From Acetofilamentum sp. (GTDB taxonomy: Bacteria > Bacteroidota > Bacteroidia > Bacteroidales > JAFGUD01), in the NCBI GenBank assembly GCA_020722645.1, contig DYKL01000022.1, positions 1 to 9,181 of the forward strand: 9,181 nt of DNA. Reading direction: 5' to 3'. The notes beneath the pieces were generated by a model, which saw only the letters and a program-made list of their open reading frames with translations, was not told the origin of the DNA and made no database searches. Made by a program: the position numbers and the translations under genes. Position 1 is the stretch's first letter. Each line of letters opens with the position of its first letter. Shown in pieces: positions 1 through 5,887 of this stretch.

Positions 1-52
1 ACCAAACATTAAAATTTGTTACCAACATTCTTTAATAAAAGAGCCATTTTTT

Positions 53-262
53 TTACCATTTTTCGACTTCTTTTTCTAAAACTTCAATTGAAGTAATTTC
101 GTTATTCTTAATATTCGCTTCTGATTTAACAGCATTTTCTATAAGTTGCTCTTTTGAAATCAAATGTTCTTCGATAAAAATTTTTTTTGGTGGAAATAAA
201 GCTAAAAAATTCTTAACTTCATTGTATATATTGTCTTCTATATGTAGTGTTAAAGTTTTCAT
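53..262 (-). CDS. Small antitoxin-like protein (69 aa)
   Basis: The gene encodes a short charged protein. Its N-terminus (MKTLTLHIEDNIYNEVKNFL) has the short beta-strand followed by a helix seen in small antitoxin-like proteins that are common in Bacteroidota and often lie next to RelE/ParE- or PIN-type toxins. The rest is Lys/Glu-rich, predicted helical, and ends in VEKW. There is no signal peptide or membrane segment. It starts at the only sensible ATG, 13 nt downstream of a TAnnTTTG promoter box, and lies beyond the dcw terminator, so it is a separate transcription unit. No toxin is visible: after the stop, all three frames close quickly on this strand, and only an ATG at 9-7 (MFG...) runs off the window edge. 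The coding call is fairly secure. The antitoxin role is inference from overall resemblance and is not proven. Confidence 0.6.
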   Translation of the reverse strand: MKTLTLHIEDNIYNEVKNFLALFPPKKIFIEEHLISKEQLIENAVKSEANIKNNEITSIEVLEKEVEKW

Positions 263-275
263 ATTATTTTTATTG

Positions 276-308
276 CAAATATAAAGTTTTTTTTTGAATA
301 TTTTCCAA
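276..308 (-). promoter_or_regulatory. Bacteroidota-type promoter for the antitoxin-like gene
   Basis: Read on the minus strand, TATATTTG (283-276) matches the Bacteroidota -7 consensus TAnnTTTG exactly. A TTG at 308-306 lies 22 nt upstream, within the usual range for the -33 element; an overlapping TTTG at 312-309 would give 25 nt. The ATG of the 69-residue ORF begins at 262, so the leader would be very short. The match is visible in the sequence; promoter activity is inferred. Confidence 0.5.
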
Positions 309-358
309 CAAAAGTGAGATTGTGAACCGGTTTATTTTTTTAATCCAAAAAATTATGT

Positions 359-538
359 ATGGTGCGGACAGCTTACAAGACGAAAACCTCTTTAAATTTA
401 CTCCCTTTGGATCGTGAAATCGCTGCGCTAGTTCCCCTAAATGAGAGAGTTAAAAAGCCAAAAGGTGAGGGCACCTTTCAGGGCAGTAAAAAATCAAAGG
501 GTGAGGACACCTTTCAGGGCGGCGAAGTGAAAAAATGA
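359..538 (+). CDS. Candidate 59-aa ORF with duplicated KGE(G/D)TFQG motif; possibly an interspersed repeat
   Basis: An uninterrupted plus-strand frame runs from ATG 359 to TGA 536-538 and encodes 59 residues, opening MVRTAYKTKTSLNLLPLDRE. Its C-terminal third contains KGEGTFQGS and then KGEDTFQGG before ending EVKK. By my count the segment is about 45% G+C, clearly richer than the neighbouring DNA. It is the only plus-strand candidate in the window, and there is no convincing TAnnTTTG promoter upstream. An ATG 4 nt earlier in another frame opens a 20-codon ORF. The duplicated DNA forms hairpins, so the coding frame may be incidental to an interspersed palindromic repeat. I do not recognise a domain or function. 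Treat it as an uncertain gene. Confidence 0.3.
   Translation: MVRTAYKTKTSLNLLPLDREIAALVPLNERVKKPKGEGTFQGSKKSKGEDTFQGGEVKK
461..520. repeat. Direct duplication of a hairpin-forming 24/25-nt unit
   Basis: The units at 461-484 and 496-520 are near-identical: AAAGGTGAGGGCACCTTTCA plus GGGC, and a second copy with one extra G and one G-to-A change. They are separated by 11 nt. Each is itself palindromic. The first has a perfect 7-bp stem, AAAGGTG/CACCTTT, around a 4-nt loop; the second has GGTG/CACC plus a bulged extension. In the plus frame each encodes KGE(G/D)TFQG. Confidence 0.75.
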
Positions 539-550
539 CACAAAACGTCT

Positions 551-591
551 GAAAAAAAATTGTCAGATACTTTTGATGTGTCTGACAATTT
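551..591 (-). terminator. Intrinsic terminator of the dcw operon, after ftsZ
   Basis: On the minus strand, a perfect 10-bp stem (AATTGTCAGA at 590-581 as read on the complement, pairing with 567-558) can be extended by two further pairs past one mismatch. It closes a short loop and is followed at once by a run of T (557-552). It lies 25 nt beyond the ftsZ stop, which is the expected place for rho-independent termination of the whole cluster. The plus-strand read has no T-run, so it probably acts in one direction. Confidence 0.88.
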
Positions 592-615
592 ATTATAATT
601 ATAGTCTTTAAAAAT

Positions 616-2076
616 CTAATCAACCATTGGATTCAAATAATTATTCTTGCTGTTTGAACGATTGAATTTATTAGACGTTTTGTTGTTATTATAAAAATTT
701 ATTTTCAATTGTTGTCTTTTAAAAGCAGGATAGCGTTCGTAATCGTTCACTACGTTATCGTCTTTATAGTCAAATCTTTGATTTTTGATATTCTTTATTT
801 TTTCAGCAAGTTCTTCTTCATCAATTTCGCTGAATTCATCTTTTTCGAATAATGTTCCGCTTCCGTTATCATCATCGTCGTCATTGTTGTCGTCGTCGTC
901 ATCGTCATCTTTATCGTCATCTTCGATAATCTGCTCAATTTCATTTTCCGGAATCACTTTATTTTCATCATTCTTATTATTATCAACTGCAACTTCGGTT
1001 GTGTTTTCTGAATTTTCAATTTTATCTGATTTTTCTGAATTATCATTTTTGTAATCTTTTAACAAATCGTCAATATTCGGAATAATGTTATCATCAAATT
1101 GAGTAGCAACAACAGTAACGACAGCCTGATTTTCGGGCATATTTTCATCATAAGTAACGCCCCAAATCAAATTTGCTTTATATCCGGCTTCTGTCTGTAA
1201 ATATTTATTAACAGCCCCTGTTTCTAATGCTAAAATCGGATTTTTTGTAGGAGAAACAATATTAACGAGCAGATTTTTTGCACCTTTAATATCATTATTG
1301 TTAAGTAAAGGAGAACTGATAGCGTTTTTAGCTGCCTCAATTGCTCTGTTTTCGCCTTCACCGACACCGGTTCCCATAACTGCAACGCCGGAATTTTGCA
1401 TAACAGATTTAACATCAGCAAAATCAACGTTTACAGTACCGGGTACGGTAATAATTTCGGCAATTCCTTTTGCGGCAACAGTAACAATCTGGTCGGCTTT
1501 TTTGAATGCAGCCATTAAATCAAGGTCGCCGTAAATATCAAGGATTTTCTGATTGTTGATAATAATCATTGAATCAACGTGTTTTTTCATTTCGTTGATA
1601 CCTTCGATAGCCTGAACAATTCTTTTTTCGCCTTCAAATAAAAAAGGAATCGTAACAATAGCAACGGTAAGAATTCCCAGATTTTTTGCAGCTTCTGCAA
1701 TAATAGGAGCGGCACCTGTTCCGGTACCACCGCCCATTCCGGCAGTAATAAAAGCCATTTTGGTCTTTTTTTCGAGAATTGAAGTAATTTCCTGGATACT
1801 CTCCTTTGCAGCTTCTCGTCCGACTTCGGGATTATTTCCGGCACCAAGTCCGCTGGTAAGCTCACCTCCGATTTGAATTTTAATAGGAACCGGACTTTTT
1901 TTAAGCACCTGCTCGTCAGTGTTGCAAATAATAAACACAACATTTTCGATACCTTCCTGAAACATATTATTAACGGCATTACCGCCGCCGCCCCCTACAC
2001 CGATAACTTTTATTATACTTTCGTCTTTGTCATCGTAGTTTTGAATATTGAAGGGCATTAAATCGTCGTTATTCAT
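616..2076 (-). CDS. ftsZ: Cell division protein FtsZ, with long acidic C-terminal linker
   Basis: FtsZ is the tubulin-like GTPase that polymerises at midcell into the Z-ring. The core is complete: the glycine-rich loop GVGGGGGNAVNNM at residues 26-38, the tubulin signature GGGTGTGAAP at 115-124, and the synergy (T7) loop NVDFADVKSVM at 217-227, with D219 and D222 as the expected catalytic residues. The globular domain ends near residue 335. The remaining 150 or so residues form an unusually long linker rich in Asn, Glu, Lys and Asp, including a 19-residue stretch at 385-403 that is nearly all Asp. A basic tract follows (YPAFKRQQLK), and the protein ends in YLNPMVD, probably the conserved C-terminal peptide that binds FtsA. 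At 486 residues it is longer than the typical 380-430. It is the last gene of the operon, separated from ftsA by 207 nt and followed by a terminator. The identification is certain. Confidence 0.98.
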   Translation of the reverse strand: MNNDDLMPFNIQNYDDKDESIIKVIGVGGGGGNAVNNMFQEGIENVVFIICNTDEQVLKKSPVPIKIQIGGELTSGLGAGNNPEVGREAAKESIQEITSILEKKTKMAFITAGMGGGTGTGAAPIIAEAAKNLGILTVAIVTIPFLFEGEKRIVQAIEGINEMKKHVDSMIIINNQKILDIYGDLDLMAAFKKADQIVTVAAKGIAEIITVPGTVNVDFADVKSVMQNSGVAVMGTGVGEGENRAIEAAKNAISSPLLNNNDIKGAKNLLVNIVSPTKNPILALETGAVNKYLQTEAGYKANLIWGVTYDENMPENQAVVTVVATQFDDNIIPNIDDLLKDYKNDNSEKSDKIENSENTTEVAVDNNKNDENKVIPENEIEQIIEDDDKDDDDDDDNNDDDDDNGSGTLFEKDEFSEIDEEELAEKIKNIKNQRFDYKDDNVVNDYERYPAFKRQQLKINFYNNNKTSNKFNRSNSKNNYLNPMVD

Positions 2077-2137
2077 ATATTATTGATTTAGTTGGGTTAA
2101 ATGATATTACTTATGCGAATTAAGGGTTGAAGTTTAA

Positions 2138-2162
2138 CTGTCAGGTGGAAAACACCTGCCAG
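2138..2162. promoter_or_regulatory. Hairpin in the ftsA-ftsZ spacer
   Basis: CAGGTG (2142-2147) and CACCTG (2153-2158) form a perfect 6-bp stem around a GAAAA loop. Three more pairs (CTG/CAG) extend it past a single T/C mismatch. Neither strand has a T-run directly after it, so it is not a standard intrinsic terminator. It lies about 60 nt upstream of the ftsZ start and could affect transcript processing or stability; that role is inference. Confidence 0.5.
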
Positions 2163-2235
2163 AAGCAAGTTCTTAAAGTTAATTTATTGAAAATCAAATG
2201 CTAGTACTTTATAGACCCTTACAAGGCATGCTTTC

Positions 2236-2271
2236 AACTTTATGAACTTTATGAACTTTATGAACTTTATG
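2236..2271. repeat. Four tandem copies of the 9-mer AACTTTATG
   Basis: Four perfect consecutive 9-bp units are followed by a degenerate start of a fifth (AACTAACTC). The array ends about 12 nt before the ftsA stop codon, so it lies in the spacer just downstream of ftsA. No reading frame uses it. The copy number of such short arrays often varies by slippage. Confidence 0.9.
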
Positions 2272-2283
2272 AACTAACTCTTA

Positions 2284-3666
2284 TTAAACTTCGTTACTTT
2301 TATCTTCGTCAATAAAAATCTTTTTCAAAAAATCCAGAATGTATTCTTTGCTTTTCTTTTTTTTCTTAGAATCATCTTCGGGTTTTAAATCATTATTTTC
2401 ATCTGTTTGTTCTACTTCTTCATTTTTTTCTTCTTCTATAATTTTGTTTACGTTAATATTGTCATCTTCAATTTTTTTGTTTTTTATGACATTTTCCGAA
2501 TTTTGATTTAATAGTTTAATTTTTTCGAGATAGTCATAACCTTTAATTAAAAGTCCGATAGAAGTAGCATATTTAGGATGATTAAAAATCTGATTATCAT
2601 AAAATGAATATTTACGGGGATAAGCAATTTTAGTTTCAAGTCCGATTCTGTATTCCATTAGTTTACCGAGGTGTTTCAAAAGAGCACCGCCTCCGGTAAT
2701 TGTAATTCCGGCAGCCAAATCGCTGAAAGACATTGAATTTTTAATTTCAAATTCAATAGTGTCGATTATTTCTATAACACGATGCTGAATAATTTCGGCA
2801 ATAGTTTTGAATGAAATTTCACGAGGCTCTCTGCCGCCGATACCGGGAACAGTAGCACAAGAATTGGCATCAACAACGTCAGCAATAGCAGAACCGTATT
2901 TAATTTTCAGTTCTTCTGCCTGATTTGCAAGAATCTGACAACCGGTTTGAATGTCTCTTGTGATAACATTTCCACCAAAAGGAATAACAGCAGTATGTTT
3001 GATGATATTGTCCTTAATGATAATCATATCGCTTGTACCACCGCCAATATCAAGCAAAACAACGCCGGCTTCTTTTTCTTCGTCAATCAGAACAGCTTCG
3101 GCAGAGGCAACCGGCTCAAGTATTATTTTAATAATATTCAAACCGATTTTCTCAATAGCCTTACGAATCAATTTAATTGATTTTTCTTTACCAATTGAAA
3201 TATGGAACCTCCCCGAAAGCTGTCTTCCCATTGCACCAACGGGATTTCTGACAGGCTGACCATCAACGCTGTATTCTTGTGGGAATACGTGAATGATAGT
3301 TTCTCCGGGATTAATTGCCATATTGTAAACCTCACTTGTCAGTTTATCGACTATTGCCTGAGTAATTTCACCGGAATCATCAATACTGACAGAATGACTG
3401 TTTTGTGTGCTGTAAATGTGCTGCCCTGCGATGCCCACAAAAACTTCTTTAAAATCAATTTTTGATTGTAATTTTGCCTGTTCAACAGCTTTATTGATAA
3501 CCTCAGAAGCTTCGTTCATATTGCTTACCAAACCACGTTCGACGCCCTGCGAAACCGCCTCACCATAGCCGAGAATATGCAAATTTCCACTGGGGTCTTT
3601 CTGACCCACGAGAGAAACAATCTTAGTTGTGCCAATGTCTATTATTGCTACTGTTTTATCTTGCAT
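2284..3666 (-). CDS. ftsA: Cell division protein FtsA
   Basis: FtsA is the actin-like ATPase that tethers FtsZ filaments to the inner membrane. I prefer the ATG at 3666, giving 460 residues that begin MQDKTVAIIDIGTTKIVSLV, because the conserved phosphate-1 motif then starts at residue 10 and the gene begins 19 nt after the ftsQ stop. The in-frame ATG at 3705 would add 13 residues and overlap ftsQ. Phosphate-2 is VVLLDIGGGTSDMIII near residues 202-217, and the adenosine motif ITGGGALL is at 323-330. The SHS2/1C subdomain lies between the first two motifs. After about residue 388 there is a low-complexity Asn/Glu/Lys linker with a run of five Lys, then an amphipathic helix (KEYILDFLKKIF, 440-451), the expected membrane-targeting segment. 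Family identity is certain; the exact start is probable. Confidence 0.96.
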   Translation of the reverse strand: MQDKTVAIIDIGTTKIVSLVGQKDPSGNLHILGYGEAVSQGVERGLVSNMNEASEVINKAVEQAKLQSKIDFKEVFVGIAGQHIYSTQNSHSVSIDDSGEITQAIVDKLTSEVYNMAINPGETIIHVFPQEYSVDGQPVRNPVGAMGRQLSGRFHISIGKEKSIKLIRKAIEKIGLNIIKIILEPVASAEAVLIDEEKEAGVVLLDIGGGTSDMIIIKDNIIKHTAVIPFGGNVITRDIQTGCQILANQAEELKIKYGSAIADVVDANSCATVPGIGGREPREISFKTIAEIIQHRVIEIIDTIEFEIKNSMSFSDLAAGITITGGGALLKHLGKLMEYRIGLETKIAYPRKYSFYDNQIFNHPKYATSIGLLIKGYDYLEKIKLLNQNSENVIKNKKIEDDNINVNKIIEEEKNEEVEQTDENNDLKPEDDSKKKKKSKEYILDFLKKIFIDEDKSNEV

Positions 3667-3685
3667 AATTTGAAAATTTATGTGA

Positions 3686-4495
3686 TTATATATTTTTAAC
3701 TCCAATAATTTGATTAGTATATTTTAAATTAATTTCTTTGTATTTATTCCACCCCAGTTTTGGAGCGGCTTCAAGATAAAAAGCTTTCAAATTTCTGATT
3801 TTTTTTTCGGCTTCGTCCATATTTCCAAAAACAATTGTAAAATCGCCAACTTTGGGAATTAGAACAAATTCTTTTTTGTCGTTCACATAAACCTGATCAA
3901 TCAAAGCCTGAATAAAAGAATCTTTAGAAATAAGCAAAGCCAAATCGAACATAATTCTGTAATTTGTCGAATCAAAAATTTCCTCACTTATATTTTTGAG
4001 CTTACCGGTAAAAAGAGAATCAACCAATGGTATGTTTCCGTTAAAAACCGGCACATACGAAGCATAATTATCAGACGGAGGCAGAACAAATCCCTCTTCA
4101 TCTATATAAAAATTATCGGAAGATGAAGTATAAATCCTCATAACCGGCTTTCTCTGAGTTACTTTTATTTCAATTATATTTTTATTAGAACGAAAAACCT
4201 CAACATTTTTTATGTAATAATTTTTAGATAATTCTTCTTCTATCAAAGCCAAATCAATATTTTTGAATTTATTGCCAAGAATTTCCACACCGGCTTCAAT
4301 GTACAAATAATTGTTAATAGTGCTTTGAGTTACATAATTTGCTTCATTTGAATCAAGAATTGTTACAATAATATTTGAGCAAGTAGTATTTTTGTAATCA
4401 GATTGCAGCTTAAAAAATATAAAAATCATCGCAATTAAGCCAAGCAAATAAAATATTCTTCTGTATTTTCTTAATTTTTTAAAAAACTTACTCAT
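3686..4495 (-). CDS. ftsQ: Cell division protein FtsQ (DivIB family)
   Basis: This is a bitopic inner-membrane protein of 269 residues that scaffolds the divisome, linking early and late proteins. It has a short basic cytoplasmic tail (residues 1-13, MSKFFKKLRKYRR), one transmembrane helix at about 14-30, and a periplasmic part with a POTRA-like region at about 40-114. The FtsQ-type segment QRKPVMRIYTSSSDNFYIDE at 114-133 leads into the beta domain, and a GWNKYKEINLKYTNQIIG-type end closes the protein, as in Bacteroidota FtsQ. Sequence conservation in this family is low, so the assignment rests on topology, these motifs and its place between murC and ftsA. Its ATG directly abuts the murC stop with no spacer, suggesting translational coupling. 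Confidence 0.93.
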   Translation of the reverse strand: MSKFFKKLRKYRRIFYLLGLIAMIFIFFKLQSDYKNTTCSNIIVTILDSNEANYVTQSTINNYLYIEAGVEILGNKFKNIDLALIEEELSKNYYIKNVEVFRSNKNIIEIKVTQRKPVMRIYTSSSDNFYIDEEGFVLPPSDNYASYVPVFNGNIPLVDSLFTGKLKNISEEIFDSTNYRIMFDLALLISKDSFIQALIDQVYVNDKKEFVLIPKVGDFTIVFGNMDEAEKKIRNLKAFYLEAAPKLGWNKYKEINLKYTNQIIGVKNI

Positions 4496-5875
4496 TTATT
4501 TGTTATATTTTTTTATAATAATATTTTTTAACGGTTCCACGATGTTCAAAATATCACCGGCACCGATTGTCAGTAAAACTTCAAAATTATGACTTTCCAT
4601 TATTTCCAAAACATTGCTCATTGAGCATAAAAACTTGTTTTTATTGGAAATTTTATCGAAAATCATTTTAGAACTAACGCCTTCAACCGGCAACTCACGA
4701 GCCGGATAAATATCAAGTAAAAAAATTTCGTCAAATTTACCAAGCGATTCAGCAAAACCATCTGCAAAATCTCTTGTTCTTGAAAAAAGATGCGGCTGAA
4801 ATACAGCAGTTAATTTTTTATCAGGACAAATTTGACGCACAGCTTCCCTGAAATTGTCAATTTCTGTCGGGTGATGTGCATAATCATTGATATACAGAAA
4901 CTTATCGTTTTGAACAATTATGTCGAATCTTCTTTGAACACCGTCAAAAGTTGCCAATGCTTTTTTTATATTTTCCCTTTGAGTGCCTGTAAGGAAACTT
5001 ACTGCAAAAGCGACTGTCGAATTTTCAACATTGACTTTACCGGGCAATTTAATAGAAACATCTTTGCAAACACCATCTGGATATACAATATCAAAAAGTT
5101 GCCGTTGATTTTCGACTCTGATATTTGTTGCGTAAAAGTCAGACAAATCATCTGCAACATAAGAATAATGCTTAATATTTTCAGGAAATTTTACATTAAC
5201 GTTCTTATGAGTTATCAGAATTTGTTTGGTTTTAGAAGCAAAAATATCAAAAGCCTCTTTGAACGTGTTTTTGTCGCCGTAAATATCTAAATGGTCTGCA
5301 TCAGTTGATGAAATGACAGCTATTTCGGGATTTAATTTATGAAAAGAACGGTCAAATTCGTCAGCTTCAAGAACAAGCCATTTTTTGTCGTTGTCATCGC
5401 CGAAAATGAAATTAGAATTATAATTTTTTATAATACCGCCAACAAAACCGGCTTTTAAAGCGTTATTAACTTTCAAAATATGTGTAATCAAAGAACTGAT
5501 AGAAGTTTTTCCGTGAGTGCCTGCAACTGCAATAGTTTTTGAATCAGAACTTAACAAGCCCAAAACTTCAGCACGTTTCAAAACCTTGTATTTATTGTCT
5601 ATAAAATAATTCAGTTGTTTATTAGTTTTAGGAACTGCGGGAGTGTAAATTACGAGTGTACTGTCAATTTCGTTAATTATTTTTTCAGGTATTATACTAA
5701 TAGCATCATCATAGTTGACCAAAACACCAATTTTAGACAAATCATCAGTTAACACGGTTTTTGTTAAATCATAACCGGCAACAAAACAACCGCTTTTAAC
5801 AAAGAACTTGGCAAGGGCGCTCATTCCGATTCCGCCAACACCAACAAAATAAATATTTTTACAGTTTAGTTGCAA
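4496..5875 (-). CDS. murC: UDP-N-acetylmuramate--L-alanine ligase MurC
   Basis: This cytoplasmic ATP-dependent ligase adds L-alanine to UDP-MurNAc, the first step of stem-peptide synthesis. The 459 residues show all three Mur ligase domains. The N-terminal UDP-binding loop is GVGGIGMSALA at 12-22. The central ATPase domain has the P-loop GTHGKTS at 119-125, LEADEFDRSF at 169-178 and DADHLDIY at 192-199. The C-terminal domain has INDYAHHPTEID at 329-340 and FQPHLFSRTRDF at 359-370. Length and motif order are normal for the family. The ADEFDRSF and DYAHHPTEI motifs distinguish MurC from MurD, MurE and MurF. It starts 12 nt after the lipoprotein stop and abuts ftsQ. No murB or ddl follows it, as is common in Bacteroidota. 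Confidence 0.98.
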   Translation of the reverse strand: MQLNCKNIYFVGVGGIGMSALAKFFVKSGCFVAGYDLTKTVLTDDLSKIGVLVNYDDAISIIPEKIINEIDSTLVIYTPAVPKTNKQLNYFIDNKYKVLKRAEVLGLLSSDSKTIAVAGTHGKTSISSLITHILKVNNALKAGFVGGIIKNYNSNFIFGDDNDKKWLVLEADEFDRSFHKLNPEIAVISSTDADHLDIYGDKNTFKEAFDIFASKTKQILITHKNVNVKFPENIKHYSYVADDLSDFYATNIRVENQRQLFDIVYPDGVCKDVSIKLPGKVNVENSTVAFAVSFLTGTQRENIKKALATFDGVQRRFDIIVQNDKFLYINDYAHHPTEIDNFREAVRQICPDKKLTAVFQPHLFSRTRDFADGFAESLGKFDEIFLLDIYPARELPVEGVSSKMIFDKISNKNKFLCSMSNVLEIMESHNFEVLLTIGAGDILNIVEPLKNIIIKKYNK

Positions 5876-5887
5876 TTTGTTTAATTT

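Larger units (their letters stand above)
263..615. other. Intergenic region between the ftsZ operon and the antitoxin-like gene
   Basis: This 353-nt stretch separates two minus-strand transcription units. From right to left it holds the ftsZ terminator (551-591), a GC-richer patch with a small plus-strand ORF and a duplicated 24/25-nt motif (359-538), an AT-rich spacer, and the promoter of the 69-residue gene (276-308). I see no tRNA, riboswitch or long ORF in it. Confidence 0.7.
2077..2283. other. ftsA-ftsZ intergenic region with hairpin and 9-bp tandem repeat
   Basis: This is the only long gap between the core genes. It holds a hairpin at 2138-2162 and four tandem copies of AACTTTATG at 2236-2271. 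A 7-bp inverted repeat, TAAGGGT (2121-2127) and ACCCTTA (2215-2221), brackets a 101-nt segment. No ORF with a start codon is credible here, and I found no TAnnTTTG promoter at usable spacing, only a loose TAGCATTTG on the minus strand. It may hold regulatory signals for ftsZ or be an inserted repeat element. Confidence 0.65.

Noticed and set aside
9..47. 12-codon minus-strand ORF (MALLLKNVGNKF) after the antitoxin-like gene
   Set aside because: It is too short to support as a gene, and any reading of it as a leader or toxin start is speculation.
461..520. Two repeat units considered as a minimal CRISPR array
   Set aside because: There are only two units, they differ from each other, and the 11-nt spacer is far too short; no cas genes are present.
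785..1054. Plus-strand 89-aa Ser-rich ORF opposite ftsZ
   Set aside because: It is the antisense shadow of the FtsZ acidic linker: GAT/GAC codons read backwards give TC-rich Ser codons. It has no promoter or other support.
1587..1979. Minus-strand 130-aa ORF inside ftsZ
   Set aside because: It is an alternate frame of the conserved FtsZ core, with Leu/Lys/Arg-rich composition and no motif.
2138..2162. Hairpin considered as a terminator after ftsA
   Set aside because: No T-run follows it on the minus strand, so it lacks the key intrinsic-terminator feature.
2161..2230. Possible ftsZ promoter (TAGCATTTG on the minus strand with a TTG 18 nt upstream)
   Set aside because: It has three rather than two bases between TA and TTTG, so it does not match the consensus; too weak to list.
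4832..5290. Plus-strand 152-aa ORF opposite murC
   Set aside because: It is fully antisense to the conserved MurC motifs, Cys- and Ile-rich, without recognisable domain or promoter.
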